Assembly: GCA_020635055.1 (NCBI GenBank)
Contig: JACKAN010000014.1
Span: 40,190 to 104,189, forward strand
Direction of reading: 5' to 3'
DNA from: Pseudobdellovibrionaceae bacterium
Lineage (GTDB): Bacteria > Bdellovibrionota > Bdellovibrionia > Bdellovibrionales > UBA1609
DNA: 64,000 bases
This document shows, in pieces, positions 31,297 to 40,796 of this stretch. Numbering within the stretch: the first letter of the stretch is position 1; every line of letters starts with the position of its first letter. The translations under genes and the position numbers were made by a program. Below the pieces are notes generated by a model. It was not told the origin of the DNA and made no database searches. It saw only the letters and a program-made list of their open reading frames with translations.

Positions 31297-33665
31297 ATGG
31301 TTTTACCGCTGAAGTCGAAATTAAAATTAATCTCATATTCTGGCTTTTCTGCTCCAATTGGAAACCATTGAGAAAATTCTAGATTCCAACACTCTCCTGG
31401 TGGCTTGATTATGCTTTGATATCTCCAAGCTTGAATTTCATTGCTTACACTATTGTAATTTATCGTTGCAGTTAAAATTAAGTATTTAAAGTTAAAGCCT
31501 GCTCCACCAGATAAGGTTTCACTTCTTTGGGCAAATTTGTAGTTGTTGTTTTCATCAACCGCAAAAGTTTGAGTATAAGTGGTTTCAAAAAAACTATTGG
31601 CTTCGGTTAAAAGGCGAAGGCGGGTAGAGCTATTCGTGGCATTGGCATAAGGGTAGTAAGAGGCCGTGGAGTAAAGAACCAAATTGTCAAAATTTAATCT
31701 AAGCAAGGTATCAATATTCGAATAAGGTTCTGGATCTTGGTTTCTCAGCTCATCAAAGTCATAGGATTGTAATACCGAAAAATAAGCTATGCTTTTGTAG
31801 TTAGGTGTTCCATTGAGCCAGGATTTCCTGACAAAATTATTTGTTAATTTAAAACTTAACAGTTTTTTATTAAACAATCGATCTTCATAATCGAACTGAA
31901 CCTTGTTCTTTCCATAAAGGTCTGTACCACTGCCGAAAAGATCTAAATCATTAAGTTTTTCTGTACTGCGTGAGTAGGGTTGAGAATTAAAATCACCAAA
32001 AAAAACATGATGGGGGCGGCGAACCCAGGGCCGTTGTGAAAACATAATTTCGGGCTCAATTTCATGTTTAAATGAAGACTCAGAGGGATTGTTTACGTCA
32101 CCGTAGAGCTGACTTAATAAGGTTCGCACAGAAACATTAGTTTCAACATATCTTCGCGCCGCTGATTCTGGGACAAGGTCAGAGAGAGAATTGAAGCGGT
32201 ACTGAGTTTCCCTAAACTTAACAGAAGGCAATATGTTTAAAGTATTTCCTATATTTATTGGGTAAGAAAATTGAGGAGAAATATCCAATCTTTGGCCCGT
32301 TCGTATAAGATCTGTATTGGGGTCAAATTTCCCATCGCTTTGGTTATTTATTCGAGTGCGAAGAGGATATTTATTTGTGGGATCGGCATCACTGCGGCCA
32401 TCTGAACAAGGCAAATTGAGGCTACTGACCTCGGAGCAGATGTCGTCATAACTAAAATTGTTGCGATTAAAATTGGTGTATTTTAAATCAAAGCGAAATA
32501 AAATCTGAGTATCTGCAATGCGCTGCTCGATGATTGAATAATTTATATCAGGGAGACGGTGAACCGACTCTTCGTTTCCAGCAAAAGCATTTTCTTTTAG
32601 TAAATTAGTATAAAACCCCAGCTCACCACTCATGTGTTGGGACTCTGTATTTTTTGTCACAGAAAAACGATTTTCAAGGGCACTACGACCATGAAAACCT
32701 TCGATTTCATCGGTAAAGTCTCTTAAGTATCTAAGGTCACTGATCCAATGAATATCTGCTCTTTGAATGATATTATGGGGAAGTAAATAATAGTGTGAAT
32801 AAGAAACGAAACCTCTATCTGCCTTTTGCTTAATAGTGTCTGGATCATTGGGGCCATCGCAGTCCTGTACACAGTTTTTAAAGGCTTTATCAACAAGATA
32901 AGCTCCTTTGAGTTGGCCTCGACTGTCCTCACCAAGAATGTATCGGTAGTCACCATGTCCCTTCCAACCTCTTGTTTCGTATTTATAAAGAGAAAAGGTA
33001 AGATCCTCACTTTTTGATATGGCCCAAAAGTAACGATTAATAACAGTAAGGCCATTGGAACCACCAAACTTCATGGAGGGCACTAGAAAGCCGGATTGTC
33101 TTTCGCTCTTTAAAGGAACCAAAATTCGAGGTAAAAAGAAAACAGGGATATTTGCCACTTTTAGTACAGGAAATTTAATATCTGCATATCCGCCTAATTC
33201 CGCTTTAATTAAGGAGCCATTAAAGCTCCAAGCCGGGGGACAAGTATTACACGCAGTGTAAGAAGCATTTGTGGCCTCATATTTGTTTTCTTCAATTTTT
33301 TTTATAACATCGCCTTCAAAAATGACTTTTCCAGATTGAATAAATCCCTTATAAAAAATTCCGGTTTGAGAGTCTAAATTAAAATCCGCTTTATCGGCTT
33401 CTATGTAAGTATCAATGGTTTGTAAAACAACACGGCTTTCGGCTACCACGTTTTTGCTTTCACGGTTGAGAACGGCCCTGTCACTGGAAAGATAATATCC
33501 CTTGTAAATGATCTGAACGTTACCTTGCAGGGTCAGTGTATTGTTCTCATTATTAAATTCAGAGTTGTCAGCCGCTATAGAGATCCCAGAAACTTGCATT
33601 TGAGCAAATAAGTAAGTGCTGTGAAAAAAACAAAAAACGGCGGTGAGTAACAATATTATCTTCAT
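31293..33665 (-). CDS. lptD: LPS-assembly protein LptD
   Basis: LptD inserts lipopolysaccharide into the outer leaflet. The signal peptide MKIILLLTAVFCFFHSTYLFA favours the ATG at 33665 over GTG at 33695. The N-terminal OstA/jellyroll domain (residues about 30-140, NTLTLQGNVQIIYKGYYLSS) is followed by the large barrel domain (PVFFLPRILVPLKSERQSGF, the conserved LptD_C start). It ends with a beta-strand INFNFDFSGKTI. The usual interdomain cysteines are reduced to a local CNTC and CVQDC pair, so the disulfide pattern may be atypical. Confidence 0.92.
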   Translation of the reverse strand: MKIILLLTAVFCFFHSTYLFAQMQVSGISIAADNSEFNNENNTLTLQGNVQIIYKGYYLSSDRAVLNRESKNVVAESRVVLQTIDTYIEADKADFNLDSQTGIFYKGFIQSGKVIFEGDVIKKIEENKYEATNASYTACNTCPPAWSFNGSLIKAELGGYADIKFPVLKVANIPVFFLPRILVPLKSERQSGFLVPSMKFGGSNGLTVINRYFWAISKSEDLTFSLYKYETRGWKGHGDYRYILGEDSRGQLKGAYLVDKAFKNCVQDCDGPNDPDTIKQKADRGFVSYSHYYLLPHNIIQRADIHWISDLRYLRDFTDEIEGFHGRSALENRFSVTKNTESQHMSGELGFYTNLLKENAFAGNEESVHRLPDINYSIIEQRIADTQILFRFDLKYTNFNRNNFSYDDICSEVSSLNLPCSDGRSDADPTNKYPLRTRINNQSDGKFDPNTDLIRTGQRLDISPQFSYPINIGNTLNILPSVKFRETQYRFNSLSDLVPESAARRYVETNVSVRTLLSQLYGDVNNPSESSFKHEIEPEIMFSQRPWVRRPHHVFFGDFNSQPYSRSTEKLNDLDLFGSGTDLYGKNKVQFDYEDRLFNKKLLSFKLTNNFVRKSWLNGTPNYKSIAYFSVLQSYDFDELRNQDPEPYSNIDTLLRLNFDNLVLYSTASYYPYANATNSSTRLRLLTEANSFFETTYTQTFAVDENNNYKFAQRSETLSGGAGFNFKYLILTATINYNSVSNEIQAWRYQSIIKPPGECWNLEFSQWFPIGAEKPEYEINFNFDFSGKTI

Positions 33666-33866
33666 CTGTTTCGAGAGTATACTTAAAAAAAACACATAAT
33701 GGGTACTGTTTAGACATCTTTATAAACACCCCGTTCCAAACAATATGAGATAGAATGATATAAATTGACACTTTAAATTTCGTTGTGTGTTTTAAAAAAA
33801 AGATAAGATTTTTGAGCATTTAGACGATATAATTATTAGCAGATAAAGATTTAAAGCGAGAAAAAT

Positions 33867-35222
33867 ATGTTACCAAGAATATTATTAGTTGAAGACGAGG
33901 CCGATCTGAGAGAATTGGTTTTTCATCAGTTGGGAATGAAATATAATGTTGAAATTGTTCAAACCTCTTCTGGGAACGAAGCTGTTAAGATTTTAGAAAA
34001 GGAGGAGTTTGATTTAATTATTTCTGATTATACGATGCCTAATGGCAATGGTGCCGTGATTCTTAATTTTATAGATACCTTAAAAAAGAAACCAATATTT
34101 CTACTTTTTACTGGATATTTTCCTAATCAAATACCCAAAGAAGATATGGATAGAATCTATGCCATAGTCACAAAACCCAGCTTTGATGATAGTTTAAATC
34201 AACATGTGGAAAAAGTGCTTTCTCAACTAAAAGGCAAAGTCTTAGAGGCTAACTCAGGCTATCTGCAAATTCGCAAGAAATGGATTTCCACATTGCCAAA
34301 GTCCTATGCCAATTACTTTTTAAAATTGCCCAATGATCACTATGTTTTATATGTAAAAAATGGGGTTGAAAACACAGATGAAAACTATCAAAAACTTTTA
34401 GATAAAAAAGAAGAGTACATCTACATTCCGGCTCAAGAAGCGAAACCTTTGTTGCAGGCTCTATTTAATCAATTCGATTCAATAAAAAATAAAAACAAAA
34501 CAACAGCTTGGCAAAGCGAAGTCAATTGGTTGTCTCAGCTGAATGAATTAGCAAATCAATTTCAAAAAACCTTTGGGTGGTCTAAGGAAGTTGCTCAGAT
34601 AACTAATAAATGTCTAGAGTCTGTTGAAAAAAACATGCATGAGCTTCCACAGCTTCGCGACTTCCTGTTATTAATTAACAATAAAGAACAACATATTCTT
34701 TATTCACATGCTTCGTCGCTGGCTTATATTGCTATAGGATTTATGACGGAGCTCAAGGCCTTACAAGAATATGAAGAAAAGGATTTAAAAAGTTTAACTG
34801 CTGCAGCCATTATTCACGATATTGCTTTAGATGAAAGAATTTATAATAAATCCATTGACTTCAACAAGGCCGTTGAAGAAGGGCGGGAGTTGAAAGATGA
34901 TGATTTTAAAAAATATATGGATCATCCTGAATTAGCTGCTCACATTGCATTATTGTGGAAAAGTGTTCCAGAAAATGTTCACGATATAATTTTACAGCAC
35001 CATGAAAGGCCCGATGGCAGGGGGTTTCCTTTTCACTTAAAAGAGGAAAATCTACTGCCTCTTTCTTGTGTATTTATTTTGGCTCATGAACTTACTACTT
35101 ATATTTTAAAATGTAAATCTTCCTCTGAATGGAGTCACTTTTTCGAAGAGAATAAGTTAAAATACAAACAGGGAAAATTTAAAAATATATTTGAAAAAGT
35201 TCATACTGCCTTATCGGCTTAG
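33867..35222 (+). CDS. Receiver domain plus HD-GYP-like domain protein
   Basis: The 451-residue protein has an N-terminal receiver (residues 3-120: LLVEDEADLRE, phosphoacceptor Asp in LIISDYTMPNGNG, Lys in VTKPS), a linker of about 130 residues, and a C-terminal HD-type domain with AAIIHDIALD and LQHHERPDGRGFP. The canonical HDIGK and AD..DA motifs of c-di-GMP phosphodiesterases are altered (HDIAL; ILAHELTTY), so catalysis is doubtful. AGCGAG precedes the ATG. No cognate kinase is adjacent. Confidence 0.85.
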   Translation: MLPRILLVEDEADLRELVFHQLGMKYNVEIVQTSSGNEAVKILEKEEFDLIISDYTMPNGNGAVILNFIDTLKKKPIFLLFTGYFPNQIPKEDMDRIYAIVTKPSFDDSLNQHVEKVLSQLKGKVLEANSGYLQIRKKWISTLPKSYANYFLKLPNDHYVLYVKNGVENTDENYQKLLDKKEEYIYIPAQEAKPLLQALFNQFDSIKNKNKTTAWQSEVNWLSQLNELANQFQKTFGWSKEVAQITNKCLESVEKNMHELPQLRDFLLLINNKEQHILYSHASSLAYIAIGFMTELKALQEYEEKDLKSLTAAAIIHDIALDERIYNKSIDFNKAVEEGRELKDDDFKKYMDHPELAAHIALLWKSVPENVHDIILQHHERPDGRGFPFHLKEENLLPLSCVFILAHELTTYILKCKSSSEWSHFFEENKLKYKQGKFKNIFEKVHTALSA

Positions 35223-35231
35223 TTTTGTTTT

Positions 35232-37961
35232 TTACTTTGTAGTCATAATGAACACGCCATCCCAATCTTGAGGAGGTGGTTCTGCAATGTAATTTTGACA
35301 TCGATCAATATAAAGTTTTGAGCAATAATCTTCGGGTTGAACATTGAGGGCTTGATTGAACTGCTCCATAGCTGCAGAGAATTCTTTTTGATGGTACAAT
35401 TGATAACCCTTATTAAAAAATCCTAGTTTTGTCATAATTTGCGTAGAGGCTGGACCTTCGGAAACCAATTCGTAAATATGTACGGGTAAAATCTTACCCT
35501 TTACTCTAACAAGATCCACTTCACGGCAGGTAAATGTATCTTTAACTTTTGCATGAGTGAACTCACTTATAATGATTCTGGTTCCATACTGTTTGTTGAT
35601 GCCCTCTAGTCTAGATCCTAAATTAACTGCATCGCCCATTACAGTGTAACTTCTAACTGTTTGCGATCCCATATTGCCAACACTACAATCTCCAGAATTA
35701 AGTCCTATTCCAATATCAATTTCTGGTAGCCCTTGTTTTCTGTACTCCGTTTGAAGTTCATTAAGCTTTTCTAGCATTTGTAAAGCACAGCGACAGGCAA
35801 ATTGAGGATGTTGTTCATAATGAATGGGAGCACCAAAGAACGCCATCACGGCATCCCCCATATATTTATCTAGTGTGCCGCGGTTTTCAAAAACCAAATC
35901 CGTCATCGGTGTGAGGTAACTATTTAATAAGTCAGAAAGAGCACGGGGGTCTAATTTTTCAGAGATAGTTGTGAAGCCTCGAATATCGGAAAACAGAACA
36001 GTTATATTCTCTTTTCGTCCTCCCAGTTCGATATTTTTTGGATTTTTTAAAACTTCATCCACAATTGCCGGGGAAACGTATTTTTGAAATGTAGAGCGAA
36101 GCTCACGCTTATTGCGTTCCTCAGTAAAATATTTGTAAAAAGTGAGCAATACATAAAGACTGCTGGTTAAAGCTAAAGGGAAAATAATAGATACCAAAAT
36201 GCCTTGCTCAAATAGATAGTACTTATCAAAAAGGGCAATTCCTGTAAAAGCAAGAAGGGTTAAGAGTAAACCATAGACGGCTCCAAGTTTAGATAAAGCT
36301 ATACTGAGAAGAATACCCATAACTAGTAAAACCACAAGCATAGTCGTCTCTTCATCAGGATGAGGGGACAAGAAATCATTTCTCAGTAGGTTGTCCAAAA
36401 CATTGACATGAGTTTCTGCTCCCGGATAATTTTCATCAAATGGGGTTACTCGTAAATCAAAAATACCAATGGCCGTGGCACCTAAAATAAAATACTTACC
36501 GTTTATAAATTGCTTTTTATTAACTTTCTTTTTTTGGACACCTTCTAATTTTCCAGTTATTTTATTGAATGAGGCTTGCTCTATCTCCATTTCTTCGTCC
36601 GTACTCAACATGTCGGCCATACTTACATAGGGAAAAATCTTTTGTGGTCCGGCGTAATTGACCTGAAGGAGACCTTCTCCATCTACAGGTAATTTGTAAT
36701 CTTTTACTTCTTCGCCAGTTTCATTGTTGGTAATTAAAATGTTACCAATTTTTTTTGTTCCTGGATTTTGCAAATTGGGCACGAGCTGTACATTTGCATT
36801 ATAATTTTTTCCGAGTAAAAAGGCTTTAAATGCTATAGAGGGCATAAAGTGTTTACCATTTCTAACTAAAAGACGACTGCGTCGAAGAGTTCCGTCCATA
36901 TCTTGTTGTGCATTAAAAAATCCGGTGTGTTTTGCACCTCTGGAAATTTGAGGAGTATTCATTACCCATCCTGCGGCTTGAGGAATAATGTTAGATAAAC
37001 TGTTATTAATTATATTGTTAACAAATTCGTCAAAGTTTTCGTTTTCGATTTCACCATTTTCATCCTTGGCTTTGAGCTGGCCCCATGCGGCTTGAAAACC
37101 TTCATAGGTGGGATCTGATTCAGGATTCAACCAGCGAGAACAAAAATCATATTTTTCATTTAATATTTTTGTTTGTAATTCAGCTTTTTCCAAGGGAGTT
37201 AAAGCTCCAGTGGTTTCTTCCAAGACTTCACTTTCAATTTGACTTAACACCGCCTTATACTGTTCTTTTATTAGATCGGGAATAAAAATTTCTCTTTCAT
37301 CTTCATAGGAAATTATAACCTCTTCGTTATCCCAAATTTGAAAGGGTTGTGATTGTTCAAAAATCCAATTTTGACAAATGTCTTCATGGCGAGAAAAATT
37401 ATTGTGCTCAAATGAGTGCTCGTAAAAGCTTCCAGCAACGATATGATTTGAGTGTTTTGAAAATGTATTAGCAAGAGCTTCGTCGGCATCATATTTTTCT
37501 AATTGTTTTTTAAAAAAAGCATCGGCATCGCTACTCATAGGTAGAGACTGTTTGTAATTTTCGAATATTTTTTGAATAGGGTTGTCAGAGGGTTCACTAA
37601 AAACCATATCGAAAGCTATAACTTTTGCGCCTAACTTTACAGCATTATCAATGGCCTTAGCTGTAACATCTCTTGGCCAAGGCCATCGTCCAACTGCACC
37701 TACGGCCTTTTCGTCAACAGTTAAAAGGGCAACATTATCGTCTCCGGGTCTAGGGCCCCTGGATATAAGCCGCATATCTATTGATTTTTCATCAATAATT
37801 TTTAATGTTTTTAAAACTATACCATGTTCAGAGTTTTTAGATATTTGATCCTTACTAGTGTAATAAACAAAGGCTAAGGAAATAATTATAAAAGTTAGAA
37901 GAAGTCCTAATGCAGAAGGTGAGAGTACAACTTTTTTTAGCCACAATAAAATTTTTGTCAT
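35232..37961 (-). CDS. CHASE2-domain class III adenylate/guanylate cyclase
   Basis: The 909-residue protein has one N-terminal membrane helix, a large extracytoplasmic CHASE2 sensor (about 60-530, with DDNVALLTVDEKAVGAVGRW and INYAGP-like VNYAGPQKIFPYVS), three membrane helices (about 540-625), a class III cyclase domain (about 660-850) and a C-terminal TPR-like tail (GYQLYHQKEFSAAMEQFNQA). Metal Asp are in LFSDIRGFTTISE and DKYMGDAVMAFFGAP, where the Lys fits adenine selection. It probably makes cAMP in response to an envelope signal. A cyclic-nucleotide-binding protein lies at 52.4-53.4 kb. Confidence 0.92.
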   Translation of the reverse strand: MTKILLWLKKVVLSPSALGLLLTFIIISLAFVYYTSKDQISKNSEHGIVLKTLKIIDEKSIDMRLISRGPRPGDDNVALLTVDEKAVGAVGRWPWPRDVTAKAIDNAVKLGAKVIAFDMVFSEPSDNPIQKIFENYKQSLPMSSDADAFFKKQLEKYDADEALANTFSKHSNHIVAGSFYEHSFEHNNFSRHEDICQNWIFEQSQPFQIWDNEEVIISYEDEREIFIPDLIKEQYKAVLSQIESEVLEETTGALTPLEKAELQTKILNEKYDFCSRWLNPESDPTYEGFQAAWGQLKAKDENGEIENENFDEFVNNIINNSLSNIIPQAAGWVMNTPQISRGAKHTGFFNAQQDMDGTLRRSRLLVRNGKHFMPSIAFKAFLLGKNYNANVQLVPNLQNPGTKKIGNILITNNETGEEVKDYKLPVDGEGLLQVNYAGPQKIFPYVSMADMLSTDEEMEIEQASFNKITGKLEGVQKKKVNKKQFINGKYFILGATAIGIFDLRVTPFDENYPGAETHVNVLDNLLRNDFLSPHPDEETTMLVVLLVMGILLSIALSKLGAVYGLLLTLLAFTGIALFDKYYLFEQGILVSIIFPLALTSSLYVLLTFYKYFTEERNKRELRSTFQKYVSPAIVDEVLKNPKNIELGGRKENITVLFSDIRGFTTISEKLDPRALSDLLNSYLTPMTDLVFENRGTLDKYMGDAVMAFFGAPIHYEQHPQFACRCALQMLEKLNELQTEYRKQGLPEIDIGIGLNSGDCSVGNMGSQTVRSYTVMGDAVNLGSRLEGINKQYGTRIIISEFTHAKVKDTFTCREVDLVRVKGKILPVHIYELVSEGPASTQIMTKLGFFNKGYQLYHQKEFSAAMEQFNQALNVQPEDYCSKLYIDRCQNYIAEPPPQDWDGVFIMTTK

Positions 37962-38109
37962 AAATTACAACTATAGTATTTTACCAAATTCGAACTGTAA
38001 ATGTCGACTAGACCAATATCCCTAAGACATACATTAAGTTTTAGGATCTGGACTCATTTATTACTTAATAAGAAACTATACTATATAGTAATCGATTGTG
38101 GAGGTTTTT

Positions 38110-38523
38110 ATGCAAGCAAAAGTGGAAATTAAAGAGGGAGTTACAGTTTTTCATTTGTCTGGAAGAATTGATTTTGAAGCGGCTGATCGATTTCGAGAAA
38201 CTTGCTTGAGAATGCCTCAAGACCAAAAATTAGTATTTAATTTAGAATCCCTTAGTTTTGTTGGTTCATGTGGAATCACTCCATTTATAGAGACTATGCA
38301 AGATTTGTTTTTGCAGAACCAGGGACGCTTAAAATTGTGTAGGGTTGGAGTGGAATTTAGGAAAGTCATTGAATCTAGTAAAATAAAAAACATTGAGGTT
38401 TATGAAGACGTAGATACGGCTCGAATTGCCTTTCTAAAGCCACCCATAGACAATTTCATAGAAAAACCCGGAGAAGTCATTGCCAATGCCTATATGCCTT
38501 CGGAATATGAAATCAAAGATTAA
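38110..38523 (+). CDS. STAS-domain protein (anti-anti-sigma-like)
   Basis: The 137-residue protein begins at ATG 38110 behind GGAGG. It has the STAS order (VTVFHLSGRIDFEAADRFRE, then LVFNLESLSFVGSCGITPFI). In SpoIIAA-type proteins the loop is DSSG with a phosphorylated Ser; here it is GSCG, so phospho-switching may be altered. About 30 extra C-terminal residues follow. No anti-sigma kinase is next to it. It ends overlapping the convergent coiled-coil gene by 4 nt. Confidence 0.85.
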   Translation: MQAKVEIKEGVTVFHLSGRIDFEAADRFRETCLRMPQDQKLVFNLESLSFVGSCGITPFIETMQDLFLQNQGRLKLCRVGVEFRKVIESSKIKNIEVYEDVDTARIAFLKPPIDNFIEKPGEVIANAYMPSEYEIKD

Positions 38524-40076
38524 CGTTTTATAAATCCAGATTGTATTTCAGCAATTAAGGTTTCTAATTTTTCAGCAAGCTGAGGACTAAAATCCAATTC
38601 TTCATGACCTTTTTCTATTTCTCTAATTGAGGTCAATGTGTCTGAGTTTCGTCTTAATTCCTTTACTTTTTGATTCATTTGTTCATGTAAAAAATCAAAT
38701 TTTTCTTTTAAATTTCTATGATCTTTACGCCCTTGATTGATGTTTGCGCTGAGTTGTTGATTCAATTTTTGTAAAGAAAAGTTTTTTTCTTTTAGAGTTT
38801 CTAATTCTTTTTGAGTCTCACGCCACAAACTTTGTACGCCCTCGACTTGATCTTCTAGCCTAAGCTTTTCTTCTTTTAACTGTTGATTCACTTGCTCGGT
38901 TTGTTGCAAATGAATTTTAACTGATTCCAGTTCGGAGCTTTTGCTTTTTGAATCGGCTCTGTAATGAGATAGGTTTCTTTGTAGAAGTTCAACTTCATCT
39001 TGATATTTATTTCGCTGTTCATCACGATTTCTTTCAACAAATACAATTTTATTTTGTAGCTGAATGTTTTCTTCATAAACCTTTTCAAGTTCTGTGCACT
39101 TGTCAAAAAGCTTTTGATTTTCTCGTTGAAGCTTTTCAATTTCTTTAACTAGTGAATCTGATTTTTCTTGGTGAAGTTTTTTTAATTCATTAACTTCGAC
39201 TTCATGTTGTTGCGTCCTCCTTTGTATATGATTAAGATTGTCACGATTGAGTTTTTCAATTTCATCGACATGGGACTTGTTGCTTTGTTGAATATAAGAC
39301 GTGGACTCAGCAAGTTTTTCTCTTAATTCTTTAAGGGTAGTTTCGGCGTGATCCAATTGTTTTTTTAAAGTTGAATTTTTCTCTTCCAGTTGATGTATTT
39401 TCTCTAAAAGCTGGTTTTCGACTTCAATTTTATCTTTAATCAGTTTTTGCTGTGCATTTGAGCTTTCTTCTTGAAGGCATTTTAAAGTTAACTCATGTTC
39501 CGACGTGAGCTTTTTTTTAATATCATTGAGCTCTTGAGTTAAATTGTGTTCGCTAATGGCTTTTTTTCGTTGAATTTCTGAGATTTCGTTTATGTAGTTT
39601 TCTTTAATATTCCGACTGGCCTTTTTTATGCGTTCTCTATAGTTTAGAAAACGTCGAACCCGACGAGCATGTTGATCGATGCGATTTAAAAGTTGTTTCT
39701 GTTTGTCTTCATGAGTTTGATAAAGTTCGGCATAGCGAATTTCACTCACTTGCAAATTTTCACCTAGACGTTTGGCTTGATCGCGCAGAGCCTTAACCAC
39801 TCCTTCACTATTATCTTTGCGTTGAGACAGAGCTTGAGCTTTCTGTTTAAGAATTAACAATTGATCTTTTAAATTTTCGTACTGATAATTGAGTGCTTCT
39901 TTTTCTTGGCGACTTTGATTTAGCTGAACTTCTATTGTAGAAATTCTGCGCAATTGAACTGAGAGTCGAGCCATAAGATCGTCATTTTGCTGAATGAGCG
40001 CCTCTATAGCCTTGGATCGGGCAATTTCAATCGGCCACTGACTAAAGTCATTTGGCGTAGGCATAATTTCTTTCAT
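38520..40076 (-). CDS. Long coiled-coil protein
   Basis: About 518 residues, starting at ATG 40076 behind GGAGGG. Almost the whole length after residue 30 is heptad-repeat coiled coil rich in Glu, Lys, Gln and Leu (for example LEEKNSTLKKQLDHAETTLK). No signal peptide, membrane segment or enzymatic domain is visible, so a cytoplasmic filament or scaffold is likely. A second coiled-coil giant is encoded at 49.2 kb. Family not recognised. Confidence 0.7.
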   Translation of the reverse strand: MKEIMPTPNDFSQWPIEIARSKAIEALIQQNDDLMARLSVQLRRISTIEVQLNQSRQEKEALNYQYENLKDQLLILKQKAQALSQRKDNSEGVVKALRDQAKRLGENLQVSEIRYAELYQTHEDKQKQLLNRIDQHARRVRRFLNYRERIKKASRNIKENYINEISEIQRKKAISEHNLTQELNDIKKKLTSEHELTLKCLQEESSNAQQKLIKDKIEVENQLLEKIHQLEEKNSTLKKQLDHAETTLKELREKLAESTSYIQQSNKSHVDEIEKLNRDNLNHIQRRTQQHEVEVNELKKLHQEKSDSLVKEIEKLQRENQKLFDKCTELEKVYEENIQLQNKIVFVERNRDEQRNKYQDEVELLQRNLSHYRADSKSKSSELESVKIHLQQTEQVNQQLKEEKLRLEDQVEGVQSLWRETQKELETLKEKNFSLQKLNQQLSANINQGRKDHRNLKEKFDFLHEQMNQKVKELRRNSDTLTSIREIEKGHEELDFSPQLAEKLETLIAEIQSGFIKR

Positions 40077-40193
40077 GCGGAACCCTCCATGGACCAATTT
40101 ATTGTCTCAAATATTTACAAGACTTGTCAAAAGTCATAATTTTCTAATTTAGTCACTTCACGCACTGTATTATATGCCTAATTTAAATGTCTA

Positions 40194-40796
40194 ATGTATT
40201 TCTCCGATAAGAACTGCATGGCCTTAAAGAAAAAAGACTATGAATCATTTGAAATTGCCCGATCCAAATTGTTGGAGAATCAACTTCAGGAAAGCCTAGA
40301 GAAACGAAAAACTGGAAGAGCTCACAGTTTAAGGCATACTATTTTATTGCATATTGTTGAAGGGGATTATGACAAGGCAAAGGAAGTCTTGAGAAATTAC
40401 ATTGCCTTACAAAAAGAATATCCAACTTTTGAAAAGCGCAGTAAACGCTATTTAGATCACTGTTTTGATACTATTCAGGCGATTAAAACAAAAAGAGATT
40501 TTCCAGGAAAACATGCCTTGCCTCTGTCTAAACAGCAAGAATTAATGGAAAAAGTCATCCAACACTTCGAAGAGTTAAAGCTTTACTTGAACCGAGTAGA
40601 GATCACCCAAAAAGATGTAAAGTTGGATGATTTGCGCTCAACAGTGTGGGTAATTAAAGCCATAGCCTATAGCTCTTTTATAATAGTTTTTGTTTATTTT
40701 TTGCGATCTGCGGCCATAAATATGATGCAGTCCTTTGACTATGTTGTGAACGATTATACAAACAGCTTTATAAATTGGTTGTTCAATTTATTTTAA
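40194..40796 (+). CDS. C-tail membrane protein of unknown function
   Basis: The 200-residue product (or 192 from ATG 40218) is helical and charged, with a single strong membrane helix near residues 154-172 (VIKAIAYSSFIIVFVYFLRS). The soluble part has a TPR-like run (ILLHIVEGDYDKAKEVLRNY). Divergent from the coiled-coil gene, and overlapping the convergent VKOR gene by 9 nt. No recognised family. Confidence 0.6.
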   Translation: MYFSDKNCMALKKKDYESFEIARSKLLENQLQESLEKRKTGRAHSLRHTILLHIVEGDYDKAKEVLRNYIALQKEYPTFEKRSKRYLDHCFDTIQAIKTKRDFPGKHALPLSKQQELMEKVIQHFEELKLYLNRVEITQKDVKLDDLRSTVWVIKAIAYSSFIIVFVYFLRSAAINMMQSFDYVVNDYTNSFINWLFNLF

